A DNA stretch of 64,000 nucleotides from Adenanthera pavonina (lineage: Eukaryota; Streptophyta; Magnoliopsida; Fabales; Fabaceae): NCBI GenBank assembly GCA_026686845.1, contig JAIVEN010000012.1:1738501-1802500 (forward strand). Direction: 5' to 3'. The notes beneath the pieces were generated by a model that saw only the letters and a program-made list of their open reading frames with translations, did not search any database and had not been told where the DNA came from. Shown piece by piece: positions 1 through 12,150 of the stretch (positions within the stretch are counted from its first letter, which is position 1; each line of letters begins with the position of its first letter). A program made the translations under genes and the position numbers.

Positions 1-1897
1 AACTTTTCCAAAAGGGTTTCATCTCAAAGGAACCATTACTTTGAGATTTAATCTCCTTGAACCCAAATTCATGTAATGGGTTGTATGCCCAAAACACATC
101 GTCCATGCCTAAAAACTCCCTTTGGGTGCATACACAACCATTCTGACTCCTAAACACTCCAAAATATACATACATCACACCACATCATTCCATATCCATC
201 ACCATCATCATACATATGCATATCATATCAACATCCTTATTACAATCATCATGATCCTCATATCAATTACAATTATACTATCCTACTTAGCACAACATAA
301 ATAGACAATATACACATACTACCATGACTTGAATATTCCTAGCACCGGAGTGGCTATGTTTCCCTCGTCTTCTCCTGACTAGTGCCAGAACATTCACCTG
401 AAATGTTAGTACAAGCGAAAAAGGGTGTGAGACAAAGTCTCAGTAACTAGGGACAATCACAAGCAACATATAATAATTCACACAATAATGCACATGGTGC
501 AACAATGCAAATGTAATGGAATTCATGTTCTCCCTCGCACATAACACTAGTGCACTTGACCAAAGATAACACTAATGGTTAAAATCATGGCTTTCCTTCC
601 CCTTAACCACCACGAATTGGTGGTGATTTTAGAGAAGGCACAGTCTACTGCCTTCCTACTCTCCTGGCCGTAAGAGAGGATTTAATGGCAGAGATCCCTT
701 CCTTATTTCACCATATCATATCTAATCATATCATATGATGTCATATATCATCATCACCACCCGATTCACCTTTCCTCATAATGTCATGTGGTGATGTTCA
801 TGTCATATCATCATGTAATCATCATCATCATCATGTTTCTCAATGTCATGCTATGAAATCATGCCATGTCACATCATCATCATATATAATCATCATCATA
901 ATCACCATCATCTACTATAATGTCTAGCCATGTACATATCACGAGATATAGAAAAATCATATACACACATAACAATATAGTGGTATGAATGGAAACATGC
1001 ATATATACATATATATGTACTAGCATATAATACACACAATACAAACACCCAGTTACCTTAGATTGTCAATATGCACACATGCAAATTCCACAAGCTCCTC
1101 AATTGCCTACATGACTTGCACTCCTCCAGTCAACCAAACAACCTCCATAATACTATAATATCTCAATTAACATAATATACAACCTGACCAAAATCCATAA
1201 TTCAACCAATTATACTTAAATCATCATTCCATTAGCATAATCATGTTCCAATAAACCCTAAACAACTATCCAAACCTTATCTTATCACATATAATTCGGA
1301 TTTTCTACTCCCTCAAGCAATTCTAGCCTAGGGTTCCACTCAAACCCATCATAATCTAACCAAAACTCATATACAAACATCATAAATAATAAATCACATT
1401 TCATTCATTTTAATCGGTGGATTTCAGCCAAAACTAAAAACCCAACTATATATTCAAAAAATCCAACTCAAAATTGAAGAAAAATGGAGAGGGAGGATCA
1501 AGAACCACTTATCAATAATTTATCAAGCTCCTAGAGTCTGAAAATTATCTCCCTTGATCAAATTTCTTAGCCCTAAAGTAGCTCTTTCGTCTCCCTCCAT
1601 TTCTCTCATGTTCTTTCTCGCTCGATCGAACAGAAATGTTTCTAATTTAAATGATTTTGAAGTTTAACGCTGCTACAGCGAGTAAGTTCACCGTAATGTG
1701 AGACCCTTCTGTCTGAAAAATTTTTCAAAGATTTAGAGTGTTCGCCGCGGTGCCACTGTTCATCATTGTGGCGTGGAGCTCCTCTATTTCATTTTTGGCT
1801 TTTCCTCAGTCCTGGTCCCTCCAGTTTTGCACATGTCATCAATTATACTTTATTAGCTAAAAACTAAGTTTGAGATAATGTAATGAGGGTTGTTACA
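1..1897 (-). mobile_element. Partial long LTR, probably Ty3-type, entering from the left edge
   Basis: Read on the minus strand, the block begins at 1897 with TGTAACAACCCTC, a start common in long plant Ty3-type LTRs. The left edge of the window cuts it. It contains a hairpin motif, GAGACAAAGTCTC followed by AGTAA (about 431-450), of a kind seen in such LTRs, plus a CAT/ATC-rich tract at about 700-910. No coding region is supported. The partner LTR and target duplication lie outside, so this could be a solo LTR or one end of an element. Confidence 0.45.
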
Positions 1898-3450
1898 TAA
1901 CTAGCAATACACCCGTACAATGTACAAGATATTTTAGTCAATCAACTTTGTAAGATAGATTTGATGCAAAAAAAAAAATTTAATGACATGATATATGTTC
2001 TTATTAGATGTAAATACTAGTTTATGTAATTTGAAAACATTAATCAAGATGTGCAAACAAAATTTATTTTTAATAGTAGTTCCATCTTATATAAAGGCAT
2101 AAACCAATAATTTAGGTAGATAAGTACCTATCTAATATTTAGAGGTAGAGCTAACATAGAAAGTTAGGAGGGACCAAGCTTTGAATTTAACTTGAGCGTG
2201 TGTTTATATTGTGTGAATGTGTGTGTATATTAGTATGTAAATATAAAAATTTGGGAGGATCATGACTCCCACCAGTCCCCCTCCTTCTGTCCCTACTAAT
2301 ATTGCAGATTGAATCTTTATTTATTATCGTAAATATGAAAAATTGAAAATGTTTTTTTTCCCCAATGAGTGGAAATAAAGCTATACCACTAAACACAACC
2401 TTTATAACAATTTAAGGATTAATATTGATAAAAATTGAAAAGTATTTTAAAAATTATTTATCTATTCTTAAAAAAATAATTAAATAATACATTTTTCAAT
2501 ACAAATAAATAATACATTTTTCTAAATTACTTTTTTTATATTATATTGACCTACTTAACCTATAAGTAATGGTGGATTTTCTTATAATAAGTTGACTTCT
2601 TTAATCCAATACCTTATTTGATCCGCATTCATAAAAGATTAACTCGTAATTCATAATAAGTTGATCCATTCAACGTATTATGATGGTGGTCCTAATAAAT
2701 ACAAAAATCCCATTACAACTATTATTAATCCTTTAGTATGTTAGATACAATCAAATTTTAATGCTTGATATTTGAATGAGATCTTTAAATTATTTGATTT
2801 GATTGTTGATAATGAGCTTAATTAATTCAATTCTATTTCAAAATTGGAGGAAAAAATTCTATTTGAAAGTTAAACAAAATAAAATAATTTTTTAATCAAC
2901 AAAATAAAATAATTGAATTTTTGCCATGTATAATTAAATTACATTTAATCCTCTTTAAAGCTTGCAATAAAAAAAACTGCCCAATTAATTCAAATTTAAA
3001 TTTAAATTTGTAATAAATTTGCAACGCATCAATTTCAAATCATCCCAATAAAAAAATCCTAATTAAAATTAATTAAGGTTTAGGTTAATTTTTAAATTTA
3101 ATTAATTTTAACTAAATTCAATTTCGACTTAAATGTGAATACTAATGATATCCATTTTCAAAATTAAAATCATTGACCAACACCAGTATAAAGGATTCAT
3201 AATTGGAAATATATATTAAATCCGTTAAATGTAGAGGTTAAACAAAAAGGACATTAATTAAATGTAATATATTATTCATTATATTTACTTTTTACCAGCA
3301 ATATATTATTGAATCATAATCTAACATATGATAGGAGCAAATTACTAACGTTTTGCCCAAAAAACGGCGTGATTGTATATTATTAAAAATTCTAACGTTT
3401 TATTCAAAGTAATGCATTGAATATTGGATCACTATATGTAAGAACCTAGT
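1898..3450. other. AT-rich intergenic DNA
   Basis: Very AT-rich sequence with many homopolymer runs. I see no supported gene, RNA gene or intact element. Short open frames here lack any recognisable motif. Confidence 0.6.
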
Positions 3451-6400
3451 TGTAACACCTTATATTATGGTCCATTTTTTATGTATTAGATCATTTTAGA
3501 TGTCTTTCATCATGGTTTAGAGACTAAAATCATAATATAATAAAAACAGAATTTTTCAAAATTCGGGGTACTATTCGCTTGGTAATTTCCATTTTACTCG
3601 ATGAATTTTGAAAATCCATAACTAAATTTAGAAAAATCATCTTAATATGATTCAAGTCTCTAAAATTTTATTAAATTCAGATCTACATGGAAAAAATATA
3701 AAATAGTAACTTCATTGGGCCAATTCGTACAGTAATTTTGTGGACTTTTACTGTTTATTTGATCATTCTTTCTATGTTCTAGTTTTCTGGCCTCAACTAT
3801 GAAAAATCATATTTTATTCTATTCTATCCCAAATTATGCATACTCTATGTCGTTGGAAAGCTCTACATGTCTATTTATAGACATATTTTTATTATATATT
3901 TATTTCACTTACACAGGACATAACTTTCACTTAAATCATTAAGGGTCAAAATCCAACTCTTACAGAAACAGTTTTGGGAAAAATTTCATATCTCCTATTA
4001 TATAGCTCCAATTAACTCCAAATCAGTGGCATATGAAACTTACAACATAGGCCTTTTTATACATATAAATCAATGAATATTTGGATATTTGTACGATTTT
4101 ATATTAGCTATTGAATTTTCCAGTACTTACTTTTCAGTTTTCAGTTTTCCCATTCTTGTCCTGTTCTGAACCCTGACTTAGAAAATTCACCATTAATTGT
4201 ACACAACTCCAAATGGGGTGAATTGGGTGTCATATTAAAGCTTGACTTGGCCTCTATCTGGCTTAAAAATTCCAGAAATCTAAACTCACATTAAATACAG
4301 AACATGGATGAGCTAAGCAGACCCATTTGGAAAATGCCCTATTTCAACCTATATTGCAAATAACTTACCAAAACCCATGTAAATGAACTCATTTTAGCAT
4401 GTAACTTGGTAGAATATAACTTCATATTCCAAAATCCAGAACTGGAAGTTCTCACACATTTTCTACAACAATAACATATTATTCACTATTTTACAATTTC
4501 ATGTAAAACAAGGCACAAACAACCATTCACATTATAACACAATGGCTTGTAACATCATTTCCTTTTTCATGCCTTTTGCTCCTTCATTAGCTCTTTTGCA
4601 TTGGTTCTCCCTAGTATGGTTAGTCATTAAAGGGGGATGAGATTCAAAGAATCTTAGTAGTTACAACCATTTATGCATATATAACATAATAACATTTCAT
4701 AAACAATCATTGGAAACCATGAAATCATAATATGCCATACTATGTCATAAAAATTTTGGCATGGTAACACTTTGAAAATTGGACATCCATGGGTCATAAA
4801 CCCTTCATATAATCAGCCAATAACATATTTCCAACACCAATCATTCAATTCAAAGCATGGCATAATCAAAGAAATATAAAAACTCAAGTTGATAACAATA
4901 GTCATAAATGAGATTATAACTACCTTCATGCTTTCTCTTACTCTTCCACTTGATACCAATGCTCCCACTAGCTTTCTTGGGTTTATTCAGGTTCTAATGC
5001 ATCATCAAATAACTACTCAAGCTAATGGTTCCATGACATTCTTCAAAAAGTGTTCATGAAACCCTAATTTTTCAAAAATTTGCCAAAAATTCATTTCTAA
5101 CTCAAAAATGATGAATTATACCTGTATTCCATGTAATTTTTCATGAGGAATCCACATATGGCATCAGAATTACCAAATTCAACTTCTAACTCAGTTACTT
5201 TTCATTCCGAATTAAGCTTCCAAAACCTAAAAATTTTACTTTCTTAATCTTAAGCTTTTTCATGAAACCATCACTTGTTCCTAAGGTTTTCCACCATGAG
5301 AAACTCATTTTTGACATAAAAAACATGAAATTCCAACTCTAAATGTGAACAGTAACTCATCCAAAATCAGGGAAATTCAAGAAAAATTGCTACACTTTGT
5401 TATACAACAAACTACTTGCATATTCAAGCTTTAAATGTGTAGTCTAGCATTTCCCCTATGATTTATGGTTTGTAAACTCATTTCCTTGCTAAATCATGTT
5501 TGAATGAAACCCTAAGATAGAAAGGAAGCAAACTAAACCATAAATCATGCTTTGAAAACCATAGATAATAAGCTTAGGGTAGTAGTATGTAAGCTTACCA
5601 ATTTGTGCTTTACTTTTCCTTTGATTCCTCTTCCTTTTCTTCCTCCTTTTCCCTTCCTTTTTCTTGCGTTTTCTTTTCTGGTCTGTGGCTGTAGAAGTCA
5701 CACACAATATGATGGAGAAGAAGTGTGCTTAGGTGGCTTAATGATATACTTAATCATAGTTAATTACCTAAGCCAACCTTAGTTACTTTTTGGCCAAAAA
5801 TTGACAACTTCTTGAGGAAGTTTTACCAAACAATTATGCTGCCCAAACTACCCCAAATGTCATGCCCAATGAGTGATCTGAGTGTCCCAAAAATGCTCAA
5901 TTTTTCTTGATCCAAATATATCTTGAACCAGGTAATTTTTAACCGTACCGATAAAATCGTCTTTATAGCAACTTTGCATTTTTGGATTACAGGACTATTT
6001 TAATTTTATTTTTATATTTTCATAATTATCCTATCCCAAATGGTATCTGTGTATGGCCCATACCCTGACTCAGTTTATTTTTAACCATCGGTAGAGCCCA
6101 CAGTTTACTTTATTGGTTTACTATTACTTTTGGACACTCGATATTGATTATTTCTTTATTCTTGTACATTAACCCTTAGTGTAATATACCATTGGATTTC
6201 TCTCGTCGAGAGCTTTGTTTTGACAGTAATTTTATATATTTATAAAATTACCCTTGACCAAGGTTAAATTATAATTTCTAAAACTTTTGGGTTATTAGGT
6301 GTAATTTTTCCTAGAGCTTTTCTATTTCATCCCCACGGAACTAATGAACTTAGGGACATGATATCATTTCGAACTTCTTTAGGGGTAAAAATATAATTTT

Positions 6401-6540
6401 CTTATTTTTTCATTCAACCAGAAAAAATGACCTCTTTATCTTTTTTCATATAAAGTGTTTGTCTAGTTTTGTAAAATTTCTATATATTTCTAGATATTTT
6501 AGCTTTCTTGAGATATTATACAAGTAGACCTAAGAACATA
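3451..6540 (+). mobile_element. Probable decayed LTR or solo LTR
   Basis: The block starts with TGTAACACCTTATATTATGG, typical of plant LTR starts, and contains an LTR-like hairpin (GAGATTCAAAGAATCTTAG at about 4641). No primer-binding site, polypurine tract or coding domain is seen. The right boundary is a guess, because no clear CA end or matching target duplication was found. The two small overlapping open frames at 5489-5782 lie in a pyrimidine-rich stretch and are not credible genes. Confidence 0.3.
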
Positions 6541-7038
6541 ATGTAACACGTGGAGTCTAGTGCGGAATATGCGGATTTGACGTGGCATTATAGAATTGCT
6601 TTATGGTGTTCTTTTTGGCAGCTGATGAGGCCAACATATGTGTTGAGACTTGAGACACCATATATAGCTAACTCGCAATGGTGGCACAAACTCGTCTTGT
6701 CATGTGCTTCACTTCATCCTTTGCTGTATGTATCATCCATAACCAACCGCAGCTATATAGGAGTATAACATAACCAGCTTCACCTTTATTCTCCAATTTT
6801 TGAGGAGTGGGTTTATGGCATGAACCGCATCATATCTAGAAGCCATGGGATCTGTGAAATCACCAAACTTTTACATTATAATATACTAAATATCATATTA
6901 AACAGAATTTTGCAGGATGACAAATAGACTTACTCATGGGTACAGGTGCTTCCACACAAAGCTCAATAAACAATGCTTAATAAATGAAGAAAAAGGGGAA
7001 TGAATGCGCCATATATACTCGTAAAACCTAAAGCCACT
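6541..7038. other. Unassigned unique-looking sequence
   Basis: Between the probable LTR and the TRIM. It holds a 72-codon open frame (6550-6768) with no family resemblance. Nothing else is recognised. Confidence 0.5.
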
Positions 7039-7350
7039 TGTTACATCCCACATCGGATGGGCCTGGGGGATGTCCTAGGCATATAAGCGGGTGCGCTGCA
7101 CACCCCTTTGAGCGCGCTTTTGGGGGAGAGAGTAATGGCCCCGTGATAAGTGGTATCAGAGCCAACCCCGGGTTTGCCCAGTCGGTGGGCCCTCCGGTGG
7201 GCCACCCGTGACGTGGGCGTCACGGATTGGCCATGGGAGTTGTTACGTCCCACATCGGATGGACCTGGGGGATGTCCTGGGTATATAAGCGGGTGCGCTG
7301 CACACCCCTTTGAGCGCGCTTTTGGGGGAGAGAGTAATGGCCCCGTGACA
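7039..7350 (+). mobile_element. TRIM (terminal-repeat retrotransposon in miniature), complete
   Basis: Two 110-bp direct repeats, 7039-7148 and 7241-7350, start TGTTAC and end GTGATA/GTGACA. They enclose only about 92 bp. Two bases after the first repeat is a perfect tRNA-Met primer site (TGGTATCAGAGCC, from 7151). The repeats share a TCCCACATCGG start, a TATATAAG box and a GC-rich 3' half. Flanks share CACT (7035-7038 and 7351-7354), a likely 4-5 bp target duplication. There is no coding capacity, as expected for TRIMs, which depend on other elements. It is much more GC-rich than its surroundings. The repeats differ at only a few positions, so insertion is fairly recent. Confidence 0.88.
7151..7163 (+). 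promoter_or_regulatory. TRIM primer-binding site (tRNA-Met)
   Basis: TGGTATCAGAGCC matches the 3' end of plant initiator tRNA-Met complement and lies two bases after the left LTR. Confidence 0.85.
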
Positions 7351-7765
7351 CACTGCCACTGATTCGCATGATCTATATTAAAAAATTGATTTGAATTCAA
7401 ACAGATCAGATTTAACTTCAAGGCACAAGAGATGGAAAATATATCATCATATATATATATATATTGATAATTAGAGTGGTGATATGAAATTAAATGTTTT
7501 TAAATTTTAAATGTAAACATCACAAGATCTTTGGAATGAAATACAAAAAATATTTTTATATTGCCTTAAATGTAAACTTTGCATTGCTAGTTGTCTGTTA
7601 AATTGCTGAATGCCACCTCAATAATCAGATTATGCATTTTACTGCAATTTATTATCACAATCCTATAGCTGATGAAGTGCCAACGTACTTCCTAAAATAC
7701 ATTGTGTACTGCTTATACGCTAACACAATTCATTTACTATAGTGAACCCAAATTATTAATGTCAG
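7351..7765. other. AT-rich spacer between the TRIM and the CACTA element
   Basis: Contains an (AT)n run at about 7450-7464. No gene is seen. Confidence 0.5.
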
Positions 7766-7802
7766 CGGCACTACTACATAAATGGGCTTCCAGAACATTT
7801 AA

Positions 7803-8070
7803 TTTTTGGTTTCTGGAACGTTTTTGCAGCGTTCCATATGTGACCGTTTTGGAAAAATTGGGAAACGCTTTACTTTTTAAAGGAATTGTTCCCGAATACT
7901 TGTCTTGGGGCACCTTTCCAAATAGAAAACGTTCTCGAAGGCCAGTTTTGTGACATATTTGTTCGGTGCAAAGGAGCCAAAACATTGGTTTTCGGGAACG
8001 TTTATAAAAGGGAAGCGTGACCCAATATTGGTATTTGGGAACGCTTTCAATATGGAAACGTTGCCGAATA
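7803..8070. repeat. Left subterminal repeat array of the CACTA element
   Basis: Repeated variants of GGAACGTTT, GGGAACGCTTT and GGAAACGTT occur at short intervals. The same motifs, mostly inverted, recur at 11930-12150. This is the characteristic subterminal architecture of CACTA elements. Confidence 0.75.
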
Positions 8071-11000
8071 TTTATTAATATTTTTTAACCCATAAAATCT
8101 CCTTTTTTTTTGTGGCAATCTCTGTTTCAACAACCATTCCAACAATATGACAATACAAAAGCAAATAATAATTTAACCATTGTGAAAATTTCATTAGATA
8201 TGTATAGAAATTAAAAAGTACATGCTTTTTCCAAAAAAAAGTTCATATCCATTACTTATCTACTTACAAATGTCTAATTGTCACCAAAAAATATTTCTAA
8301 ACCACAAATTAGCTTTAAACAATATCTCAAATATTATAAACAATCTATAAGTTACATTCTTTTAACATATACTTTACTCATTTTTCTATGACTTCTTATA
8401 TATCTTCTTTAGAGTAGGAAGCATGATATGTGTCAGAAAAATACTGCAAAATGAAATATCAGATACAATAAGTTAAATGAATTTGGTATAATTTAAAAAC
8501 TTATGTAATATACAATAGAGTTAAAGTACACACAGTGTCAGGGATGATGGATTGGCCATGTGTAACGACATCTCTCATAAATTTCATAACGTAATATCCA
8601 CATCCACAATAAATTTTATCTGATTGGAATGGGCACTAAAAAAACAATAAAATCATATCAATTTATGCATGCAATAAAAATATTCACTATAATTGCTTAA
8701 ATTTAAATATGCCAATACTTGTATTATTGTCCATTTGTAGGATCTCTCTTTAGTTTGTATCCACAATCCACGGCTTCCTCGAAAGGTGTTCAATGCTCTA
8801 ACAAGAATAATTAGTAATAAAAACTAATTAAAATATAATGACACAAGAAAATATAAACGCATAATAAAAAAGAAATAAAGCATATATATGCATATAGATT
8901 AAATAACTTTTGTATGTCCCTATGGGCTTCTGCATGCTTGGAATCCATGTAATATATTGTTGCAGTCAAAGGATTCATATGTAAATTTAAATCTTGCATT
9001 AACAAATTCTAAGCATATTCCACATTGAAGGTATTCATAATTGGAAATTTAATAAATGACTCACCCAACACTACATGGTACCAAGAATAATTTTTAGATT
9101 AGTACAATTGAATTAATTTTTATTGAATTTTTAAAAAATATAAAATTAAAATAAATTATAATTAAATTTTGGAATAATGCAAAAAACGATATAAAATGTT
9201 GAGCTGATAATATTGAGTACCAAAATAGAGATTTTCTTATTGTATAATTATTACATTTATGTGTAAACAAAAGGAAAGGTAAATGGTGTTTTTATGGCAA
9301 GCCGAGAGAAAATTCTTGATTACATAATAAAATATAAATTACACATAGTTTAAGAAAACAAATGCAGAAAGCGAGGTTCTTTGCACCACCAAAAGGGGTG
9401 TGTGCATGGCATAGGTTCTCTTTAAATTTTCATATAGAAAGTGCAATGCACCCCAGTGAACAGTGCATAAACACTGACCCAAAACTTTGCTCCTGTTAGT
9501 TTGGTAGGAAAAGTTTTTTGGGGAATGAATCTATTGAATAATATCTTATGGATATATTTTTTAAAATAGGCATAGACTGTTATGTGGCATAATATTATCT
9601 TTGGCCCATTAATGGCATAGACTGTTATTTCACATGAATGCATCAGAAATCATGATATTATAGTTGAAGGTTTCACAAGAATTATTACATAGCAAAAGAT
9701 GGTGTAGATAAATTAAAGCTTTTTTTAGTCAACCGTTGAATTCAAGCCATCTACACACCAATATTGACGTATGGGGAAAAAAGGTTGGGATTTGGTCAAC
9801 TTGGGTTGGGGCAAAAGGAGTTGGGTCAAATATCCATTTAAATCTTTGACTAGGTTTTGACAAAAAAACATTGTAATTAGGCCAGTAAAGCTTTCGGCCT
9901 AGTATAACTTGGGGACCATTTTATCATCTATTTTTATCTTTTTAATTACTGTGATAAAATATATAGGATTAGAAAATTAATTATGAAGTAAACCTAGTTA
10001 GAGAGGTATACCTTTTTATTATTATCTTTTTCCCATTGCATGATTGCAAATGATTTTTTTTACCAGGAGTGTGTGTATTTTTTATTTTTTAGTAAATTAT
10101 TTTTATATTATATATAGTTAATTTACAATAACTGAAAAAAAATAATGGAATAGTCTAACATTTTGTTAGGCCATGACCCACATTTTCTAATCCATTTATG
10201 GTCATCAATTATAGAAATTTTAGGTGGAATTTTCTTCCTACTATTGATGGTTGGTTATATATGTGCTGTAACTAAAGGTGACATCTCAGCTTTAATGGAA
10301 GGAAAGTAAGTCTATCAGTAACTGACTACTGTAAATGTAAATTATTAATCAACTTTTTTATGTCATTTTTTTCCTTTTACCAATCATCAGTACCAAGTAA
10401 ATGAGGACCATGGGAATAGCTTTCTTGATATCTATTACCTAAAACTCTCCACGACATTCTTCCCAGATTTGTGAATAGGTTACTTAAAATATACTATCTG
10501 CATCTCCCCTCTACATTCTTGCATATTTATAAGTGTGTATCTTGCTTATCCTCATTATCCTCTATGCCAATGACTCAAATGAAATTGTAACATTGAAAGG
10601 TAGAAGCAACTCTTCCAACTTATGCCAATCAAGATTTTCAAACCCTATTCTTTTGTCAAAATTTAGTCCTACTCCTAGTAATATTGCATCAGAATCAACT
10701 TTCAAACTCCTCTCCTTTCCAGACATTCACCGAAACCAGCATACCCAGTATTTCAACTATGCTCAAAGCATTAAGTAGAGAAGTAAAGCCCCAGAATAAA
10801 ATGGTTAAGTCAGATAAGAGCTTATCTTGAATACAAACAGTATTCACTCAACTGAATCAATCAACTTCTGTAAAAGTATATTTTAACTGTTTTTGGAAAT
10901 ACCCAAGTCAAGAATTTCTCTAAACATCAGTACCAAAATGGGTGAAGAGTCTGGGCTTATGATATATCTCATAGACCAAACAAATCCAACTAACTAAACC

Positions 11001-11339
11001 CAAACTTTGAGACATCAAGAGCATCATAGTCACGATAGCTAGAATGGCCATTAATGTGAAATTTCTAATTTATTCTTAGTCATATGCAAGGGAGCTTTCC
11101 TTTCCTTTGTTTATTTCTGAAAAAAAAGGAAAAAGAAATTGACTCCTATCTTAGCTACATAGTTCAAAATCACACGACAATAATAAACTTCCAAATTTGC
11201 CTCTAAAGATCAATTTTGAACATTAGCTTACATATGTTGCAAAGAACACTAACGCTAGGTACGCCTAAATGTTTATTGATATCTGTGATATACTGCAAGC
11301 ATATAGGGATAAACAAGAAATTAAACTGACTTACTTCAA

Positions 11340-11850
11340 AATGCGTTCTTCAACTTCTGCTGGTGATGGATATGCTTAGGCTTCACCATTTTGCTCACCC
11401 TCATCAAGATTTGATGTCCTTCCCTCCAACCTCCCCACCATAGGCGCTAGAACATAAGTGACTTGCTCTTTGTTTCTGATTTCCAGAATATCAGAGGAAG
11501 AAGAAGAGGAGTAATCGACTGTGGCTGAAATTGTGATAGGGCTCAGAGGTAAAAAGCAAGCAAGCTCTGTTTTCCGCCAAGATGGAACGCGTCAGTTTGG
11601 GTTTTGCAGGTGGTGGGAAGGGACTCGAGTCTTTGGCCGTGGAGTTGATGAAGCTTTGCAAGTAAAGGAGGCCGAAATCGAAAAGAATTTGAATCATTAA
11701 TGGAAGGCAAACTCATGTCAAGCAGAGAAGGAAGGGGCTGAAATCTTGATAGGGCTCCATCTTTGATGAGGAGAATGCAAATGGAGATGGAAGATGCGAA
11801 CGGCGAGATTACAAAAGAAGAAAGGAGAGAGATACGACCAGAAGAGAAGA
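11340..11850 (-). pseudogene. Degenerate exon-like patch inside the CACTA element
   Basis: On the minus strand this stretch is unlike the AT-rich interior. It has pyrimidine-rich leader-like sequence (about 11850-11780), a short ATG frame, then a 68-codon open frame (11697-11491) and a further short frame ending near 11380. The peptides match no family I know. It could be the first exon of the element's lost transposase gene or a captured host-gene fragment. The frame is broken by stops, so it is unlikely to encode a protein now. Confidence 0.3.
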
Positions 11851-11929
11851 GACGATAGGAAGGGGTAGCTTGTGACCTAGCTAGATTCGATGGCCTTTGT
11901 TTTAAAATTTAGGGAAAAGATGACCAGGA

Positions 11930-12150
11930 ACGTTTAGATTCTTAGAATGTCACTGAATACAATAAGTATTTAGGAACGTTTACTTAACTAAACGTTTCTG
12001 AATGCCATCCGCACACCTAAGTATTTTTAAACGGGAAATTCTTGGGAACGCTTTCTTATTAAAACGTTCCCGAGGATGAACTTTCTTTCACGCTTTCCTT
12101 TAACACGCTCCCCATATGGTTTTCAAGCACGTTTTTTAATAAAAGTTCCA
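11930..12150. repeat. Right subterminal repeat array of the CACTA element
   Basis: Motifs such as GGAACGTTTA, AAACGTTTC, GGGAACGCTTTC and AAACGTTCCC mirror the left array at 7803-8070. Confidence 0.75.

Noticed and set aside
5489..5782. Overlapping plus and minus open frames of 72-76 codons
   Set aside because: Strand-shadow frames in a CT/GA-rich stretch without protein-like features.
7151..7163. tRNA gene signals from TGGTATCAGAGC-like sequences
   Set aside because: Each such site immediately follows an LTR and is a primer-binding site. No cloverleaf sequence surrounds it, and I found no tRNA or rRNA gene in the window.
7041..7421. A 126-codon minus-strand frame and a 70-codon plus-strand frame across the TRIM
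   Set aside because: They follow from the two direct LTR copies and GC-rich sequence. The protein repeats itself exactly as the LTRs do.
7702..7985. Overlapping 82-83 codon frames at the left end of the CACTA element
   Set aside because: They lie in the subterminal repeat array and result from repeated GGAACGTTT motifs.
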